DNA of 52,430 nucleotides from an uncultured Flavobacteriia bacterium (GCA_903873915.1 CAIQQH010000009.1:1-52430); one strand, 5' to 3'. Positions 35,305 through 45,325 are shown, counted from the first letter of the stretch. Notes: generated from the letters alone by a model not told the origin. Program-made: numbers and translations.

Positions 35305-36336
35305 ATGAAGTCATTGTTCGCCTCACACAATCCCTTGGCGGCACCAGATGTTCAATTGGATGCCCTACACAAGCTTGAGTTGACTCCTTTTTCGGAGCGT
35401 TTGAAGAATACTGGTTTAGAGGAGATAAAACCTTTGCCAATATCAATTCTCCAAGTGAATTTGGGAAAGATGTGCAACCAGACGTGCAAGCATTGTCATG
35501 TGGATGCAGGTCCGGACCGCAAGGAAATCATGTCGCGTGAAACGATGGAACAGTGTCTATCTATACTGCGCAATTCGTCCATTCAAACGGTTGATTTAAC
35601 AGGTGGAGCACCCGAAATGAATCCTCATTTTCGTTGGTTCGTGGAGGAATTGACTGCACTAAAAAAACACATCATCGTGCGGTGCAATCTCACCATCATT
35701 CTTGCCAACAAGAAATACCACGATTTACCTGAATTTTTCAAGGCACATCACGTCGAAGTGGTGTCATCTTTGCCTCATTTCACGGCACTGCGCACCGATC
35801 GCCAGCGAGGGGAAGGGGTGTTTTCAAAGTCAATTGAGGCCCTTCAAAAACTGAATGCGGTTGGATACGGTATTGATGGCAGTGGACTGATTTTAAACCT
35901 TGTTTACAATCCAACGGGGGCAATTTTACCTTCCGATCAAAAAGGACTTGAGGCTGAATTCAAACTGCGGTTGAAGACGGAATTCAATATCGATTTCAAC
36001 GCACTCTTTTCCATTACGAACATGCCAATTAGTCGCTACCTTGAGTATTTGATCGAAAGTGGAAACCTGGAATCCTATATGGAGAAATTGGTCGAAGCTT
36101 TCAATCCTATGGCAGTGCAAAACGTGATGTGTCGAAATACCATTTCTGTAGGATGGGACGGGAATTTGTACGATTGTGATTTCAATCAAATGCTTGAACT
36201 GCCAGTGAATACCGAAAAAAGAAATATTCGCGATTTTGATGAACGAGCACTGGGTTTCCGTTCGATTCGGGTGGACGACCATTGTTACGGATGCACGGCT
36301 GGAGCAGGTTCAAGTTGTGGTGGTGAAATTGCCTGA
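35305..36336 (+). CDS. arsS: Arsenosugar biosynthesis radical SAM protein ArsS
   Basis: A 343-residue radical SAM enzyme. The [4Fe-4S] motif CNQTCKHCH has cysteines at 57, 61 and 64. VDLTGGAPEMNPHFRWFVEE follows. The Cys-rich C-terminal domain has MCRNTISVGWDGNLYDCDFNQML and ends CYGCTAGAGSSCGGEIA, the tail typical of the ArsS/DUF3641 family. ArsS is thought to attach the adenosyl group to dimethylarsenic acid made by ArsM. Some members are selenoproteins; here the positions are ordinary Cys codons. No arsM gene is in the window, so the substrate supply must be elsewhere. Confidence 0.9.
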   Translation: MKSLFASHNPLAAPDVQLDALHKLELTPFSERLKNTGLEEIKPLPISILQVNLGKMCNQTCKHCHVDAGPDRKEIMSRETMEQCLSILRNSSIQTVDLTGGAPEMNPHFRWFVEELTALKKHIIVRCNLTIILANKKYHDLPEFFKAHHVEVVSSLPHFTALRTDRQRGEGVFSKSIEALQKLNAVGYGIDGSGLILNLVYNPTGAILPSDQKGLEAEFKLRLKTEFNIDFNALFSITNMPISRYLEYLIESGNLESYMEKLVEAFNPMAVQNVMCRNTISVGWDGNLYDCDFNQMLELPVNTEKRNIRDFDERALGFRSIRVDDHCYGCTAGAGSSCGGEIA

Positions 36337-36366
36337 ATTTCGATTGGAATTAAACAATTGTCTCGG

Positions 36367-36397
36367 TTTCGTGTTACTGAACTAATCGCTACCTTTG
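36367..36397 (+). promoter_or_regulatory. Promoter of the ferredoxin-NADP reductase gene
   Basis: TTTC (36367-36370), 19 bases, then TACCTTTG (36390-36397), a full -7 match. The ATG lies 24 bases downstream, so this mRNA would have a short leader. Confidence 0.6.
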
Positions 36398-36421
36398 CAG
36401 CGGTTTTGTTAACCTTAAAAA

Positions 36422-37432
36422 ATGATCCAAACAGATATTATCATCATCGGTGCGGGGCCTGTAGGACTTTTCACCGTTTTCGAAGCAGGACTCTTGAAAC
36501 TGCGTTGCCACTTGATTGATTCACTTCCGCAACCTGGTGGACAATGCTCAGAAATTTACCCGAAAAAACCCATTTACGATATTCCAGGTTTTCCCTCTGT
36601 TCTTGCAGGGGAATTGGTAGACAATTTAATGGAACAAGCAGCGCCATTTAAACCCGGATTTACCCTGGGTGAGGCAGCCATGTCGATTGTGAAAACCGAT
36701 GAAGGCAAGTTCATTGTTACAACGATAAAAGGAACTCAACACGAAGCGCCCATCGTCATGATTGCGGGTGGATTGGGAGTGTTTGAACCACGTAAACCAC
36801 CTATTGATAACTTAGAAGCGTTTGAAGATAAAGGAGTTGAATACATTATCAAGGACCCAGAATTTTATCACGGCAAGCGCTGTGTGATTGCGGGTGGTGG
36901 GGACTCCGCGTTGGATTGGTCCATCTTTCTTGCAGAAAACAACATCGCGAGTGAAGTGATTCTTGTTCACCGAAGCAGCTCATTCCGCGGTCACCTCGAC
37001 TCTGTTCAAAAGGTGATTGACATGGCAGAAAAAGGAAAAATCAAGTTGGTAACTGAAGCTGAGGTAACGGGAATCAACGGGAATGGAAAGGTGGAGAATG
37101 TGGTGATTACGCACCAAAAAAATGGTGAAATGATCCAAGAAGCAGATCACTTTATACCTTTGTTCGGGTTGAAGCCAAGCTTAGGTCCAATCGCGGATTG
37201 GGGATTGGAAATCGAGAAAAGCGCGATCAAAGTCGATACGAAGGACTATTCAACGAATATCCCTGGGATATACGCCATTGGCGATGTGAACACCTACGAA
37301 AACAAACTGAAGTTGATCTTGTGTGGATTCCATGAAGGCACCTTGGCGGTACAGTCGGCGTTTGCACGCATACATCCCGATAAAAAGAATATCCTGAAAT
37401 ACACCACCGTGAATGGTGTAAACGGGTTTTAA
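36422..37432 (+). CDS. Ferredoxin--NADP+ reductase, thioredoxin reductase-like
   Basis: A 336-residue FAD- and NAD(P)H-binding protein. The FAD loop is DIIIIGAGPVGLFTVFEAG at the N-terminus, then GGQCSEIYPKKPIYDIPGFP. The NADP loop is CVIAGGGDSALDWSIFLAE, and the last FAD motif is IPGIYAIGDVNTYENKLKLILCGFHEG. It lacks the CxxC redox pair of thioredoxin reductase, which marks the TrxR-like ferredoxin-NADP reductase family (YumC type). It would pass electrons between NADPH and ferredoxin. It has its own promoter. Confidence 0.9.
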   Translation: MIQTDIIIIGAGPVGLFTVFEAGLLKLRCHLIDSLPQPGGQCSEIYPKKPIYDIPGFPSVLAGELVDNLMEQAAPFKPGFTLGEAAMSIVKTDEGKFIVTTIKGTQHEAPIVMIAGGLGVFEPRKPPIDNLEAFEDKGVEYIIKDPEFYHGKRCVIAGGGDSALDWSIFLAENNIASEVILVHRSSSFRGHLDSVQKVIDMAEKGKIKLVTEAEVTGINGNGKVENVVITHQKNGEMIQEADHFIPLFGLKPSLGPIADWGLEIEKSAIKVDTKDYSTNIPGIYAIGDVNTYENKLKLILCGFHEGTLAVQSAFARIHPDKKNILKYTTVNGVNGF

Positions 37433-37459
37433 GTTGACGAAATCTCGTCTTTAAAAGCA

Positions 37460-38803
37460 ATGAACAGAAGGAACATCAACGCCGTTGTTATCTTGGGAAT
37501 CATTTCCCTGGCAAGCATCCTTCTTGTGCAAATGGTCTGGATCCGAAAGACCATCGCCATGCAGCAAACGAACATTGCCATTCAGGAGCACGAAGACAGC
37601 TTGAATCTCAAGCAATTCTCTGAACAAGCACACATCGCATTAAGGAATGTGTTGGAAGAAATTTCAACCCAGCATGCCGATAGTTCCGATCTTTATGGTG
37701 CAGTAAAGCAGGTACGCACGAATTATTTCGCGGTAGATGTCAACGAAGAATTACATCCGTATTACCTCGAAACGCTGCTCAAACGAGAGTTCTACGACCA
37801 AAGTATCCACCAGGATTTTCAATATGGAATTTATGACTGCTTCACGGATTCGATCGTTTTCGGGAATCTCATCAAATTTACCAAGGACTCACTCTATGCG
37901 CCAGTTTCGGATACTCTGAATGGCATCACATCGGCAAAGTTGAGTTGGAAAAAAGATGGGCATTATTTCACGGTTTATTTTCCAAATGTTGTAGCTAAAA
38001 GCATTCAATCGCCGGATGAACTCATTTCTCCGTGGATTTACGTGACCATTATTGTTCTCTTGGTCTTGGTGTTTTTTGGGTACTCCATCAATGTTATTGT
38101 GCGCCAAAAACGGGTCTCGGAAGTGAAAACAGACTTCATCAATAACATGACGCACGAATTGAAGACGCCGATTTCAACCATCGGTTTGTCCAGTGAAATG
38201 TTGATGAAGAGTGATTTCTCCAATGACCCTGAAAAGCTCAAACGCTACGCAAGCATCATTTATAAGGAAAATAAGCGCTTGGAAAATCAAGTGGAAAGGG
38301 TCTTGAATGTCGCGAAGTTGGACAAGGAGGAATTGACCCTGACCTGTGAATCAATGGATTTGCACGAGATTATAGATGAAGCACGCGAAAGTTTTGAATT
38401 CAATCAATCTGAGTTAGGAGGAAAGTTGACGGTGGAATTGAATGCCGAGCTCCCCACGATCAAAGCCGACGCTGTACACTTGACGAATGTGGTGTACAAT
38501 CTTTTGGACAATGCGGTGAAATATTGCGATATGAAACCTGAGATTACCTTATCTACCCGAAATGAGAAGAAAGGTTTGGTATTGGAAATCACAGACAATG
38601 GTATTGGAATAAAGCGTGAAGAACTGCGCATGATTTTTGATAAATTTTACCGCGTTCCGACTGGGAATGTCCACAATGTGAAAGGCTTTGGTCTTGGCTT
38701 ATTTTATGTAAAACTCATCATCGATGCGCATAGAGGAAAAATCGATGTAAAAAGTAAACCAGGGGAAGGAACAACCTTCACCATTTGGTTACCGCTGAAT
38801 TAG
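37460..38803 (+). CDS. Sensor histidine kinase, orphan
   Basis: A 447-residue membrane kinase. There is a membrane helix at residues about 9-27, a periplasmic sensor of about 165 residues with no domain I recognise, and a second helix near 192-212 ([19 protein letters not shown]). The HisKA domain has [20 protein letters not shown] with the phospho-accepting His232. The ATPase has the N box [14 protein letters not shown]1 [10 protein letters not shown] and G2 [14 protein letters not shown]. No HAMP domain is evident. No response regulator lies next to it, so its partner is elsewhere. Its stop overlaps that of the convergent pyrF by 4 bases. Confidence 0.92.
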   Translation: MNRRNINAVVILGIISLASILLVQMVWIRKTIAMQQTNIAIQEHEDSLNLKQFSEQAHIALRNVLEEISTQHADSSDLYGAVKQVRTNYFAVDVNEELHPYYLETLLKREFYDQSIHQDFQYGIYDCFTDSIVFGNLIKFTKDSLYAPVSDTLNGITSAKLSWKKDGHYFTVYFPNVVAKSIQSPDELISPWIYVTIIVLLVLVFFGYSINVIVRQKRVSEVKTDFINNMTHELKTPISTIGLSSEMLMKSDFSNDPEKLKRYASIIYKENKRLENQVERVLNVAKLDKEELTLTCESMDLHEIIDEARESFEFNQSELGGKLTVELNAELPTIKADAVHLTNVVYNLLDNAVKYCDMKPEITLSTRNEKKGLVLEITDNGIGIKREELRMIFDKFYRVPTGNVHNVKGFGLGLFYVKLIIDAHRGKIDVKSKPGEGTTFTIWLPLN

Positions 38804-39618
38804 AACGAATGACTATCTAAGATTGCTGCCATGTCTACCTGAATTTTCTTCGCTTCCTCACATGCACGCTCTGCGAAGTCAAGTCCATTGGATGCATAGA
38901 TGATCCCTCTTGACGAATTGACAAGCAAGCCACAATCTGTGTTCCATCCGTATTTCGCTACATCTTCAAGTGAACCTCCTTGCGCACCAACACCAGGAAC
39001 CAAAAAGAAATGATCGGGTACAAGTTTTCTGACTTCACCGATGCCTTCTGCACGCGTGGCGCCAACGACAAACATTAAATTCTCAGGGGTTCCCCATTCG
39101 CATGACTTTCGCAAGACTTTCTTGTACAATTCTTCGCCATTGGCATCCTGAATCATCTGAAAATCGAGGGCCCCTTTGTTTGATGTCAAGGCCAATAAAA
39201 TCACCCATTTATTGTCGAATGCTAAGAAAGGTGAAACACTGTCTTCGCCCATGTAAGGAGCAACAGTCACAGAATCACAGTTCAAGTAATCAAAGAATGT
39301 TTTGGCGTAATAGCTCGAGGTATTCCCAATGTCACCGCGTTTTGCATCGGCGATGGTGAAAATGTCTTTTGGAATGTAGTCAATGGTTTTTTGCAAAGAT
39401 TCCCAACCTTTTGGACCATAGCATTCGTAGAAGGCAATGTTCGGCTTGTAGGCTATAGCGAAATCTTTCGTCGCATCAATGATGGCTTTATTGAACTCAA
39501 AAATGGGGTCCTCGGTGTCGAGTAAATGAACAGGAATTTTGGAAATATCTGTATCTAGTCCAACGCAAAGGAATGAACGCTTCAGTTTAATTTGTGCAAT
39601 GAGTTCGTGTCGTGTCAT
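38800..39618 (-). CDS. pyrF: Orotidine 5'-phosphate decarboxylase, type 2
   Basis: PyrF makes UMP in the last step of pyrimidine synthesis. The 272-residue protein shows [14 protein letters not shown] at the N-terminus, [17 protein letters not shown], the catalytic Asp-Lys-Asp region [29 protein letters not shown] and the phosphate-binding [12 protein letters not shown]. These features fit the longer type 2 (PyrF-2) group common in Bacteroidetes. A TACCTTTG element lies 20 bases upstream of the ATG. It overlaps the histidine kinase tail-to-tail. Confidence 0.95.
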   Translation of the reverse strand: MTRHELIAQIKLKRSFLCVGLDTDISKIPVHLLDTEDPIFEFNKAIIDATKDFAIAYKPNIAFYECYGPKGWESLQKTIDYIPKDIFTIADAKRGDIGNTSSYYAKTFFDYLNCDSVTVAPYMGEDSVSPFLAFDNKWVILLALTSNKGALDFQMIQDANGEELYKKVLRKSCEWGTPENLMFVVGATRAEGIGEVRKLVPDHFFLVPGVGAQGGSLEDVAKYGWNTDCGLLVNSSRGIIYASNGLDFAERACEEAKKIQVDMAAILDSHSF

Positions 39619-39637
39619 ATTGGATTAAATTCGCCAA

Positions 39638-39645
39638 CAAAGGTA
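39638..39645 (-). promoter_or_regulatory. -7 promoter element of pyrF
   Basis: TACCTTTG on the minus strand lies 19 bases before the pyrF ATG. No matching TTTG -33 element was found, so support is partial. Confidence 0.5.
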
Positions 39646-39667
39646 ATAAACGCCACGAATTTTTGAC

Positions 39668-40447
39668 TTATGGAATAATGACTTGCTTGACCGATTTCGT
39701 TTGCACGGAGAAATACCCCAGACATCCACCACTGATATTCGATGTTGGATTGGCTGGTGTTGATCCTTGCTGATTTTGCTGCAAGGTGTAAAAGAAGTCA
39801 TATACTTCACGGTTGATGCTTAGCATTTCTACATCAATCGTATCTCCAGAGTTTACACCGTCCGCAAAAATTGGTTCCTGTGCTAGATTTCCGTCGTTGT
39901 ATTGGTCTGACTGGATGAAAAATCCGGGAATTGGATTTGGCTTGCCGTGTTTTATAAGTTTGAACTCATAGTAATTCGCTACGCCACCTGGATCGAGGCG
40001 AAGAGGAACAATGGCGTTGAACGTCTGTGGACCGAAAGCAAACGGGAAGGTCAGAACATTCAACAAGTTTACTGCCTGCGGAACAACAGCTGTTGAAGTG
40101 AATACTTGTCCACCAATGGTTACCTGGAGGGTGTACGTTCTGTTTGCACTAATGGGGTAATTGACAGTCTCGTATCTGCCTGGAGCAACCAAATTCATGG
40201 CCTGTGAATTCCCCACATCATCTGTGAGGATCACTTCGGCGTTATCAATGGTTGGAAACGGACTCGAATCGCTAATGTTTAGGGTTTGAGTAATGTCGAC
40301 ATGGTGAATGGAGTCACCCAGGGTGACATGTCCTTCAATGACATATTGAGGATCTTTGTCATTGATGTTTACATCGATAACTTTGGTGCAAGATCCCATG
40401 ACGAAAATCAATGCGATTGAACTTAATACTTGAATAAATCCTCTCAT
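39668..40447 (-). CDS. DUF4249 domain lipoprotein
   Basis: A 259-residue exported lipoprotein. The signal peptide MRGFIQVLSSIALIFVMGSC ends in a lipobox with Cys20. The rest is beta-rich, with YVIEGHVTLGDSIHHVDITQT and the Ig-like VILTDDVGNSQAMNL, and matches DUF4249, a Bacteroidetes family nearly always encoded next to a TonB-dependent receptor. It probably sits at the outer membrane as the receptor's partner in nutrient uptake, in the manner of SusD, though no ligand is known. It starts 1 base after the receptor's stop. Confidence 0.88.
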   Translation of the reverse strand: MRGFIQVLSSIALIFVMGSCTKVIDVNINDKDPQYVIEGHVTLGDSIHHVDITQTLNISDSSPFPTIDNAEVILTDDVGNSQAMNLVAPGRYETVNYPISANRTYTLQVTIGGQVFTSTAVVPQAVNLLNVLTFPFAFGPQTFNAIVPLRLDPGGVANYYEFKLIKHGKPNPIPGFFIQSDQYNDGNLAQEPIFADGVNSGDTIDVEMLSINREVYDFFYTLQQNQQGSTPANPTSNISGGCLGYFSVQTKSVKQVIIP

Positions 40448-40448
40448 C

Positions 40449-42773
40449 TTATTTGAATTTAAAGTTATACGTCACGGAAGGAATCCATCGGAAAAGTGAT
40501 GTTTGTACCGCTTCGGTCACATTTGGGTTGTCTGCATTTTGTCGGAAAGCAATGGTATAGGCATTTTCGCGACCATACACGTTGTACATTGAGAAGTTCC
40601 AGCTGCTTTCAAATTTCTCAGTGCTCTTTCTCAACCATGTTACACCGATGTCCATTCTGTGGTAAGCCGGCATGCGGTAGCCGTTTCGCTCCGTGTAAAG
40701 CAATTGAGTCTGTCCGTTGATGATGTATTTTCCTGAAGGGAAGGTGATCGCATTTCCTGTGTAATAAACGAACAATGCGGAAACACTCAGTTTTGGTGTG
40801 ATGTCGTAAATCCCTACTATGGAGATGTCGTGCGTGCGGTCCTGTTTTGCAGCATACCAGTTGTCGTTGTTGATGCCAATAATTTTTCGCTCTGTACGGG
40901 ATAAGGTGTAACCGACCCAACCGGTGAGTCGTCCCATTTTTTTCTTGAAGATCAACTCAACGCCATAGGCACGACCAATGCCATAGAGCAATTCACCTTC
41001 AATCAGTTCATTGGCTTGAAGATTTGCGCCATTGCGGTAATCGATTTGATTCTGCATGGATTTGTAATAGGTCTCCACATTGAATTCAAACATGTTTTCA
41101 CTGAAATTCTTGAACCATCCAACAGATACTTGATCGCTAATTTCTGGCTTGGTATTGATCGACGAAGGAATCCACAAGTCGGTCGGTGAGGAGGTCGTGG
41201 TGTTTGAGATCAGGTGAATGTACTGGGCATTGCGTGCATATCCCGCCTTGAAAGATGCTGACTTCGAATAGACATAACTCAAGGAAACCCTTGGCTCGGG
41301 AACGAAATAGGATTTTACGAAGGAGTTGTTTGTATACACTGCTGTGTCAATGACATCGCCTGCTGCATTGTATGAATACGTATTTCCATTGTTTCCCAAC
41401 ACCGAAAATGTACTCAAGCGTACGCCATAACTGACATTCAACTTTTCACTAATTGACCAGTCATTGGTGACAAAAACAGCCCCTTCCAACGATTTATTTG
41501 GCGTTAAGTCTTGGGTGTTGATGCCCGATGCCTCATTTGCGGTAATCTGTCCAGGGACAATTTCGTGGTGAATGGCATTGATTCCAAACTTAATTTTGTT
41601 CCGCGTATTCATGTAATACTGAAACTCTTGTTTGATATTGACATCGCGAATAATCGATTTGATGTCGAATGCGAGATCTGCATTGGAGATGGCAATTTTA
41701 TAATCGTATGAGCTGTAAATAAGTGAGGTATTCGAAAATAGTTTGTCTGAAATAAGGTGGTTCCAACGCATTGTTCCTGTAGCATTCCCCCAATTGATGC
41801 CAAATTGATCGGCCAAGCCGAGTTTGTCTCGACCAAAATATCCGGACAGGAACAATTTATTGCGGTCGTTGATGCGGTAATTTACTTTGGCATTCAAATC
41901 ATAGAAGTATAGAATGTTGTCTTTAAATTGATCCGTGGCCTTCAAGAAAACGTCGGCATAGGTGCGTCGACCAGAAATCAGAAAAGACGCTTTGTCTTTT
42001 ACGATCGGTCCTTCAATGTTAAGGCGGGAGGATATCACACCAATTCCCCCACTGACATTGTACCGTTTGATGTTTCCATCATTCATTTTGATGTCGAGCA
42101 CGGATGCCAAGCGTCCACCGTAATTGGCAGGTTGATTTCCCTTATAGATGACCGCATCTTTAATGGCATCGGAGTTAAAGGTCGAAAAGAAGCCCAACAA
42201 GTGTGAGGCATTGTAGACGGGCGCTTCATCGAGCAAGATGAGGTTTTGATCCCCGGCACCCCCACGAACATAGAACCCAGAATTTCCTTCTCCCGCACTT
42301 TTCACACCAGGCAAAAGCTGCATTGTTTTAATGATGTCTTTTTCCCCTAACAATACTGGGATTTTCGCTATTTCTTGCGGATTTAAACGCTCCACACCCA
42401 TCACAGCTTCGGTGATGTTTTGGTCGTTTTTCTTTGCTGTGGCGTTGACTTCTTTTAAATTCTGAATTTTATTGATCACAGGTGCGATTTGCACATTCAA
42501 TTGAATGTTTTTTGTGAGGTCTAGTACAAATTCTTTAGGCGTGTAGCCAGCGGTTGAGAACACGATGGTATAGTTGCCTTTTGCCAAAGTGATGGAATAA
42601 AATCCATAGTCATTTGAAATTGCACCAATGTTTTGACCTTTCACTCGAACGGTGGCATTGATCATGGCTTCTCCTCGAAGTGAATCAGAAATGGTACCGC
42701 TGAGGGTAAATTTTTCCTGCCCGAAAGAAACTGTGTAAAAGGTGAGGAGGAGAAGTGTAAAAATGAATTTCAT
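40449..42773 (-). CDS. TonB-dependent receptor with carboxypeptidase-like regulatory domain
   Basis: A 774-residue outer-membrane receptor. The signal peptide is MKFIFTLLLLTFYTVSFGQ. A carboxypeptidase-like domain (GTISDSLRGEAMINATVRVK, about residues 26-105) leads to the plug domain with LLPGVKSAGEGNSGFYVRGG and LILLDEAPVYNASHLLGFFS. A 22-strand-type barrel follows and ends in the aromatic YNFKFK. It imports a ligand using energy from TonB. The DUF4249 lipoprotein gene follows by 1 base. The ligand cannot be told. Confidence 0.93.
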   Translation of the reverse strand: MKFIFTLLLLTFYTVSFGQEKFTLSGTISDSLRGEAMINATVRVKGQNIGAISNDYGFYSITLAKGNYTIVFSTAGYTPKEFVLDLTKNIQLNVQIAPVINKIQNLKEVNATAKKNDQNITEAVMGVERLNPQEIAKIPVLLGEKDIIKTMQLLPGVKSAGEGNSGFYVRGGAGDQNLILLDEAPVYNASHLLGFFSTFNSDAIKDAVIYKGNQPANYGGRLASVLDIKMNDGNIKRYNVSGGIGVISSRLNIEGPIVKDKASFLISGRRTYADVFLKATDQFKDNILYFYDLNAKVNYRINDRNKLFLSGYFGRDKLGLADQFGINWGNATGTMRWNHLISDKLFSNTSLIYSSYDYKIAISNADLAFDIKSIIRDVNIKQEFQYYMNTRNKIKFGINAIHHEIVPGQITANEASGINTQDLTPNKSLEGAVFVTNDWSISEKLNVSYGVRLSTFSVLGNNGNTYSYNAAGDVIDTAVYTNNSFVKSYFVPEPRVSLSYVYSKSASFKAGYARNAQYIHLISNTTTSSPTDLWIPSSINTKPEISDQVSVGWFKNFSENMFEFNVETYYKSMQNQIDYRNGANLQANELIEGELLYGIGRAYGVELIFKKKMGRLTGWVGYTLSRTERKIIGINNDNWYAAKQDRTHDISIVGIYDITPKLSVSALFVYYTGNAITFPSGKYIINGQTQLLYTERNGYRMPAYHRMDIGVTWLRKSTEKFESSWNFSMYNVYGRENAYTIAFRQNADNPNVTEAVQTSLFRWIPSVTYNFKFK

Positions 42774-42865
42774 TGATCGATTTATGATTTTGAATGCTGT
42801 TTGATGCCATTTATACCGAAAGCATGCATGTGACTTTAATAAGGAACGTTTAGTTACACGTGAGT

Positions 42866-42886
42866 AAAAAAGTCCTTCTACTTTTT
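42866..42886. terminator. Weak hairpin AAAAAGT/ACTTTTT between prfA and the receptor gene
   Basis: A 7-bp A/T-rich stem with a 6-base loop and T tracts on both strands lies 38 bases after the prfA stop. It could be a weak terminator for prfA (minus strand). Confidence 0.35.
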
Positions 42887-42923
42887 ATTAAACAATGAAA
42901 GCTATAATTGTTTTGTGTTTAAT

Positions 42924-44006
42924 TTAGAAAGCATCCTGACCTTGAAGCTTTTCTGCATTTTCAGCCAACTTCAATGAGTCAATCATGTCTTTGATGTCGC
43001 CGTTCATAAATGCACTTAGGTTATAAATGGTCTTGTTGATGCGGTGATCAGTAATACGCCCTTGCGGATAATTGTAGGTGCGGATTTTCTCTGAGCGGTC
43101 GCCTGTAGAAACAAGGGTTTTTCTCTGAGCAGCGCGTTCGTTGTGCACGCGATCGAGTTCTTTTTGGTAAAGTCGAGAACGCAACACTGAAATCGCTTTA
43201 TCTAAGTTTTTATGCTGTGAACGTCCATCCTGACATTCTACCACTGTGCCTGTCGGAAGGTGTGTCAAACGAATAGCCGATTCAGTCTTGTTGATGTGCT
43301 GTCCTCCAGCTCCTGATGCGCGGAAGGTATCTTTACGCACATCGTTCATGTCGAGGTTGAAATCGACTTCCTCTGCTTCTGGAAGAATCGCTACCGTTAT
43401 GGCGGATGTATGCACACGGCCTTGGGATTCTGTTTCTGGTACGCGCTGCACGCGGTGCACACCTGATTCAAATTTTAAAGTTCCGTAAACACCTCCCCCC
43501 GTAATTTCAATCACAATTTCTTTATAACCTTTCATGGATCCTTCAGATGAATTCATCACGTCATATTGCCAGCCCATTTCCTTGAAAAACATGGTGTACA
43601 TGCGGAAACAGTCCTCGACGAAAATACAAGACTCGTCACCCCCCGTTCCTGCGCGAAGTTCCATGATGGCATTTTTATCGTCTTCTGGATCTTTGGGAAT
43701 AAGAAGCATTTTAATGTCTTCCTCCATGACTGGCCGCTTGTGTTCAAGATCTTCGATTTCCATCTTCGCCATGTCACGCATCTCAGGATCTGTCTCGATT
43801 TCTAAGAGTTCGCGTGAACTTTGAATATTCCCCAACAGGTTTTTATAGGACTTATAAATGGTGTCAATTTCCTCCAAATCCTTGTATTCTTTGTTCAGTT
43901 TTACATAACGCGTCATGTCACTGATGATATCTGGATCGACAATCATTTTCCCCACTTCGATAAAACGGAAATGGATGGCTTCAAGTTTTGAGAGTAGATC
44001 TGACAT
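42924..44006 (-). CDS. prfA: Peptide chain release factor 1
   Basis: RF1 releases proteins at UAA and UAG codons. The 360-residue product is full length. The peptidyl-tRNA hydrolysis motif GGQ lies in FRASGAGGQHINKTESAIRLTH. The stop-codon reading region shows HRVQRVPETESQGRVHTSAI, whose position fits domain 2 near the PxT tripeptide. SQHKNLDKAISVLRSRLY and RTYNYPQGRITDHRI are also family features that mark RF1 rather than RF2. It may be co-transcribed after purM across a 106-base repeat-bearing gap. Confidence 0.95.
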   Translation of the reverse strand: MSDLLSKLEAIHFRFIEVGKMIVDPDIISDMTRYVKLNKEYKDLEEIDTIYKSYKNLLGNIQSSRELLEIETDPEMRDMAKMEIEDLEHKRPVMEEDIKMLLIPKDPEDDKNAIMELRAGTGGDESCIFVEDCFRMYTMFFKEMGWQYDVMNSSEGSMKGYKEIVIEITGGGVYGTLKFESGVHRVQRVPETESQGRVHTSAITVAILPEAEEVDFNLDMNDVRKDTFRASGAGGQHINKTESAIRLTHLPTGTVVECQDGRSQHKNLDKAISVLRSRLYQKELDRVHNERAAQRKTLVSTGDRSEKIRTYNYPQGRITDHRINKTIYNLSAFMNGDIKDMIDSLKLAENAEKLQGQDAF

Positions 44007-44025
44007 GGGAGTGCGAATTTTATTT

Positions 44026-44100
44026 TAAGGGACAAGAGATAAGGGACAAAAGACAAAAGACAATCCTTCTTCGCTCTGTGAGCTTCGAAGGATAAAAGGA
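44026..44100 (+). repeat. Heptamer array and CTTCTTCGC module (mosaic repeat family)
   Basis: GGGACAAGAGATAAG, GGACAAAAGACAAAAGACAA, then TCCTTCTTCGCTCTGTGAGC and TTCGAAGGATAAAAGGA. It lies between purM and prfA and runs against the direction of those genes, unlike most other copies. Confidence 0.8.
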
Positions 44101-44112
44101 CTTTAAAAAGCG

Positions 44113-45279
44113 CTAATACTCAAATGTGCCGAATTCCGATTGTATGGTCAATTTCTTTCCTTCATATGCTTCTACACGTCCAACTATTTTTGCTTCGATG
44201 TTGAATGACCGAGAAATTTCCATGATGGCGTCAGCATGCTCAGGAGAAACATAAATTTCCATGCGATGCCCCATGTTGAACACTTTATACATTTCAGCCC
44301 ATTCCGTACCTGATTGTTCTTGAATCAATTTGAACAATGGAGGAACAGGGAATAGTGCATCTTTAATGATGTGCACCTCGTTTACGAAATGCAATACCTT
44401 AGTTTGTGCGCCACCAGAGCAGTGGACCATCCCATGAATATCCGCACGGTGTTGATCGAGTATTTTTTTGATCACCGGTGCATAGGTTCTCGTCGGAGAA
44501 AGCACCAATTTACCAGCGTCCAATGGTGAACCGTCCACTGCATCGGTCAAGTCCTTTTCTCCAGAATACACCAATGATTCTGGCACAGATGGATCGAAGC
44601 TTTCTGGAAATTCAGCGGCTAATTTTTTCGAGAACACATCGTGACGTGCCGAGGTGAGACCATTCGATCCCATACCGCCATTGTATTCATTTTCGTATGT
44701 AGCTTGACCAAACGAAGCCAGTCCGACTATCACATCTCCGGGCTGAATGGTATGATTTGAAATGACATCCTTGCGCTTCATGCGGCAAACAACTGTAGAG
44801 TCAACGATGATCGTGCGAACGAGGTCACCGACATCTGCCGTTTCACCTCCTGTTGAATGAATCCCAATGCCTTGTTCACGAAGGGTATTCAATAATTCTT
44901 CCGTTCCGTTGATGATGGCAGAGATCACTTCGCCAGGCACAAGGTGCTTGTTACGACCAATCGTAGAAGAGAGAAGGATTTTATCCGTCGCTCCCACACA
45001 AAGCAGGTCGTCGATGTTCATGATCAAGGCATCTTGAGCAATTCCTTTCCACACGGATAAATCACCAGTGCGTTTCCAATACATGTAGGCCAAGGAAGAC
45101 TTTGTTCCAGCACCATCGGCATGCATGACGATGCAATAGTCCTCATCGCCCGAAAGATAGTCGGGTACAATCTTGCAAAACGCCTGTGGGAACAAGCCCT
45201 TGTCGACATGCTTTATTGCATTGTGCACGTCTTCCTTGTCTGCGGAAACCCCTCGTAAATTGTAGCGCGTATTTGCCAT
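44113..45279 (-). CDS. purM: Phosphoribosylformylglycinamidine cyclo-ligase (AIR synthase)
   Basis: PurM closes the imidazole ring in purine synthesis. The 388-residue product is longer than the roughly 345 residues of E. coli, as in other Bacteroidetes enzymes. Features include MANTRYNLRGVSADKEDVHNA, YCIVMHADGAGTKSSLAY, ALIMNIDDLLCVGATD, TGGETADVGDLVRTI, MVHCSGGAQTKVLHF and the late FNMGHRMEIYV. I used the ATG at 45279; a TTG at 45297 lies inside the promoter element. A full -33/-7 promoter is present upstream. Confidence 0.93.
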   Translation of the reverse strand: MANTRYNLRGVSADKEDVHNAIKHVDKGLFPQAFCKIVPDYLSGDEDYCIVMHADGAGTKSSLAYMYWKRTGDLSVWKGIAQDALIMNIDDLLCVGATDKILLSSTIGRNKHLVPGEVISAIINGTEELLNTLREQGIGIHSTGGETADVGDLVRTIIVDSTVVCRMKRKDVISNHTIQPGDVIVGLASFGQATYENEYNGGMGSNGLTSARHDVFSKKLAAEFPESFDPSVPESLVYSGEKDLTDAVDGSPLDAGKLVLSPTRTYAPVIKKILDQHRADIHGMVHCSGGAQTKVLHFVNEVHIIKDALFPVPPLFKLIQEQSGTEWAEMYKVFNMGHRMEIYVSPEHADAIMEISRSFNIEAKIVGRVEAYEGKKLTIQSEFGTFEY

Positions 45280-45294
45280 GTGTGAATGAAAGGG

Positions 45295-45325
45295 CAAAGA
45301 TAGTGAGAATTGGAATAGTTACAAA
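45295..45325 (-). promoter_or_regulatory. Consensus promoter of purM
   Basis: On the minus strand TTTG (45325-45322), exactly 19 bases, then TATCTTTG (45302-45295). This is the best match to the Bacteroidetes TTTG-N19-TAnnTTTG pattern in the window. The ATG lies 15 bases downstream. Confidence 0.8.

Noticed and set aside
36334-36336. The TGA of arsS as a selenocysteine codon, since some ArsS proteins are selenoproteins
   Set aside because: The protein is already full length with its CGGE(I)A tail and all Cys positions present. The frame beyond shows no family-like residues and no obvious SECIS-type hairpin.
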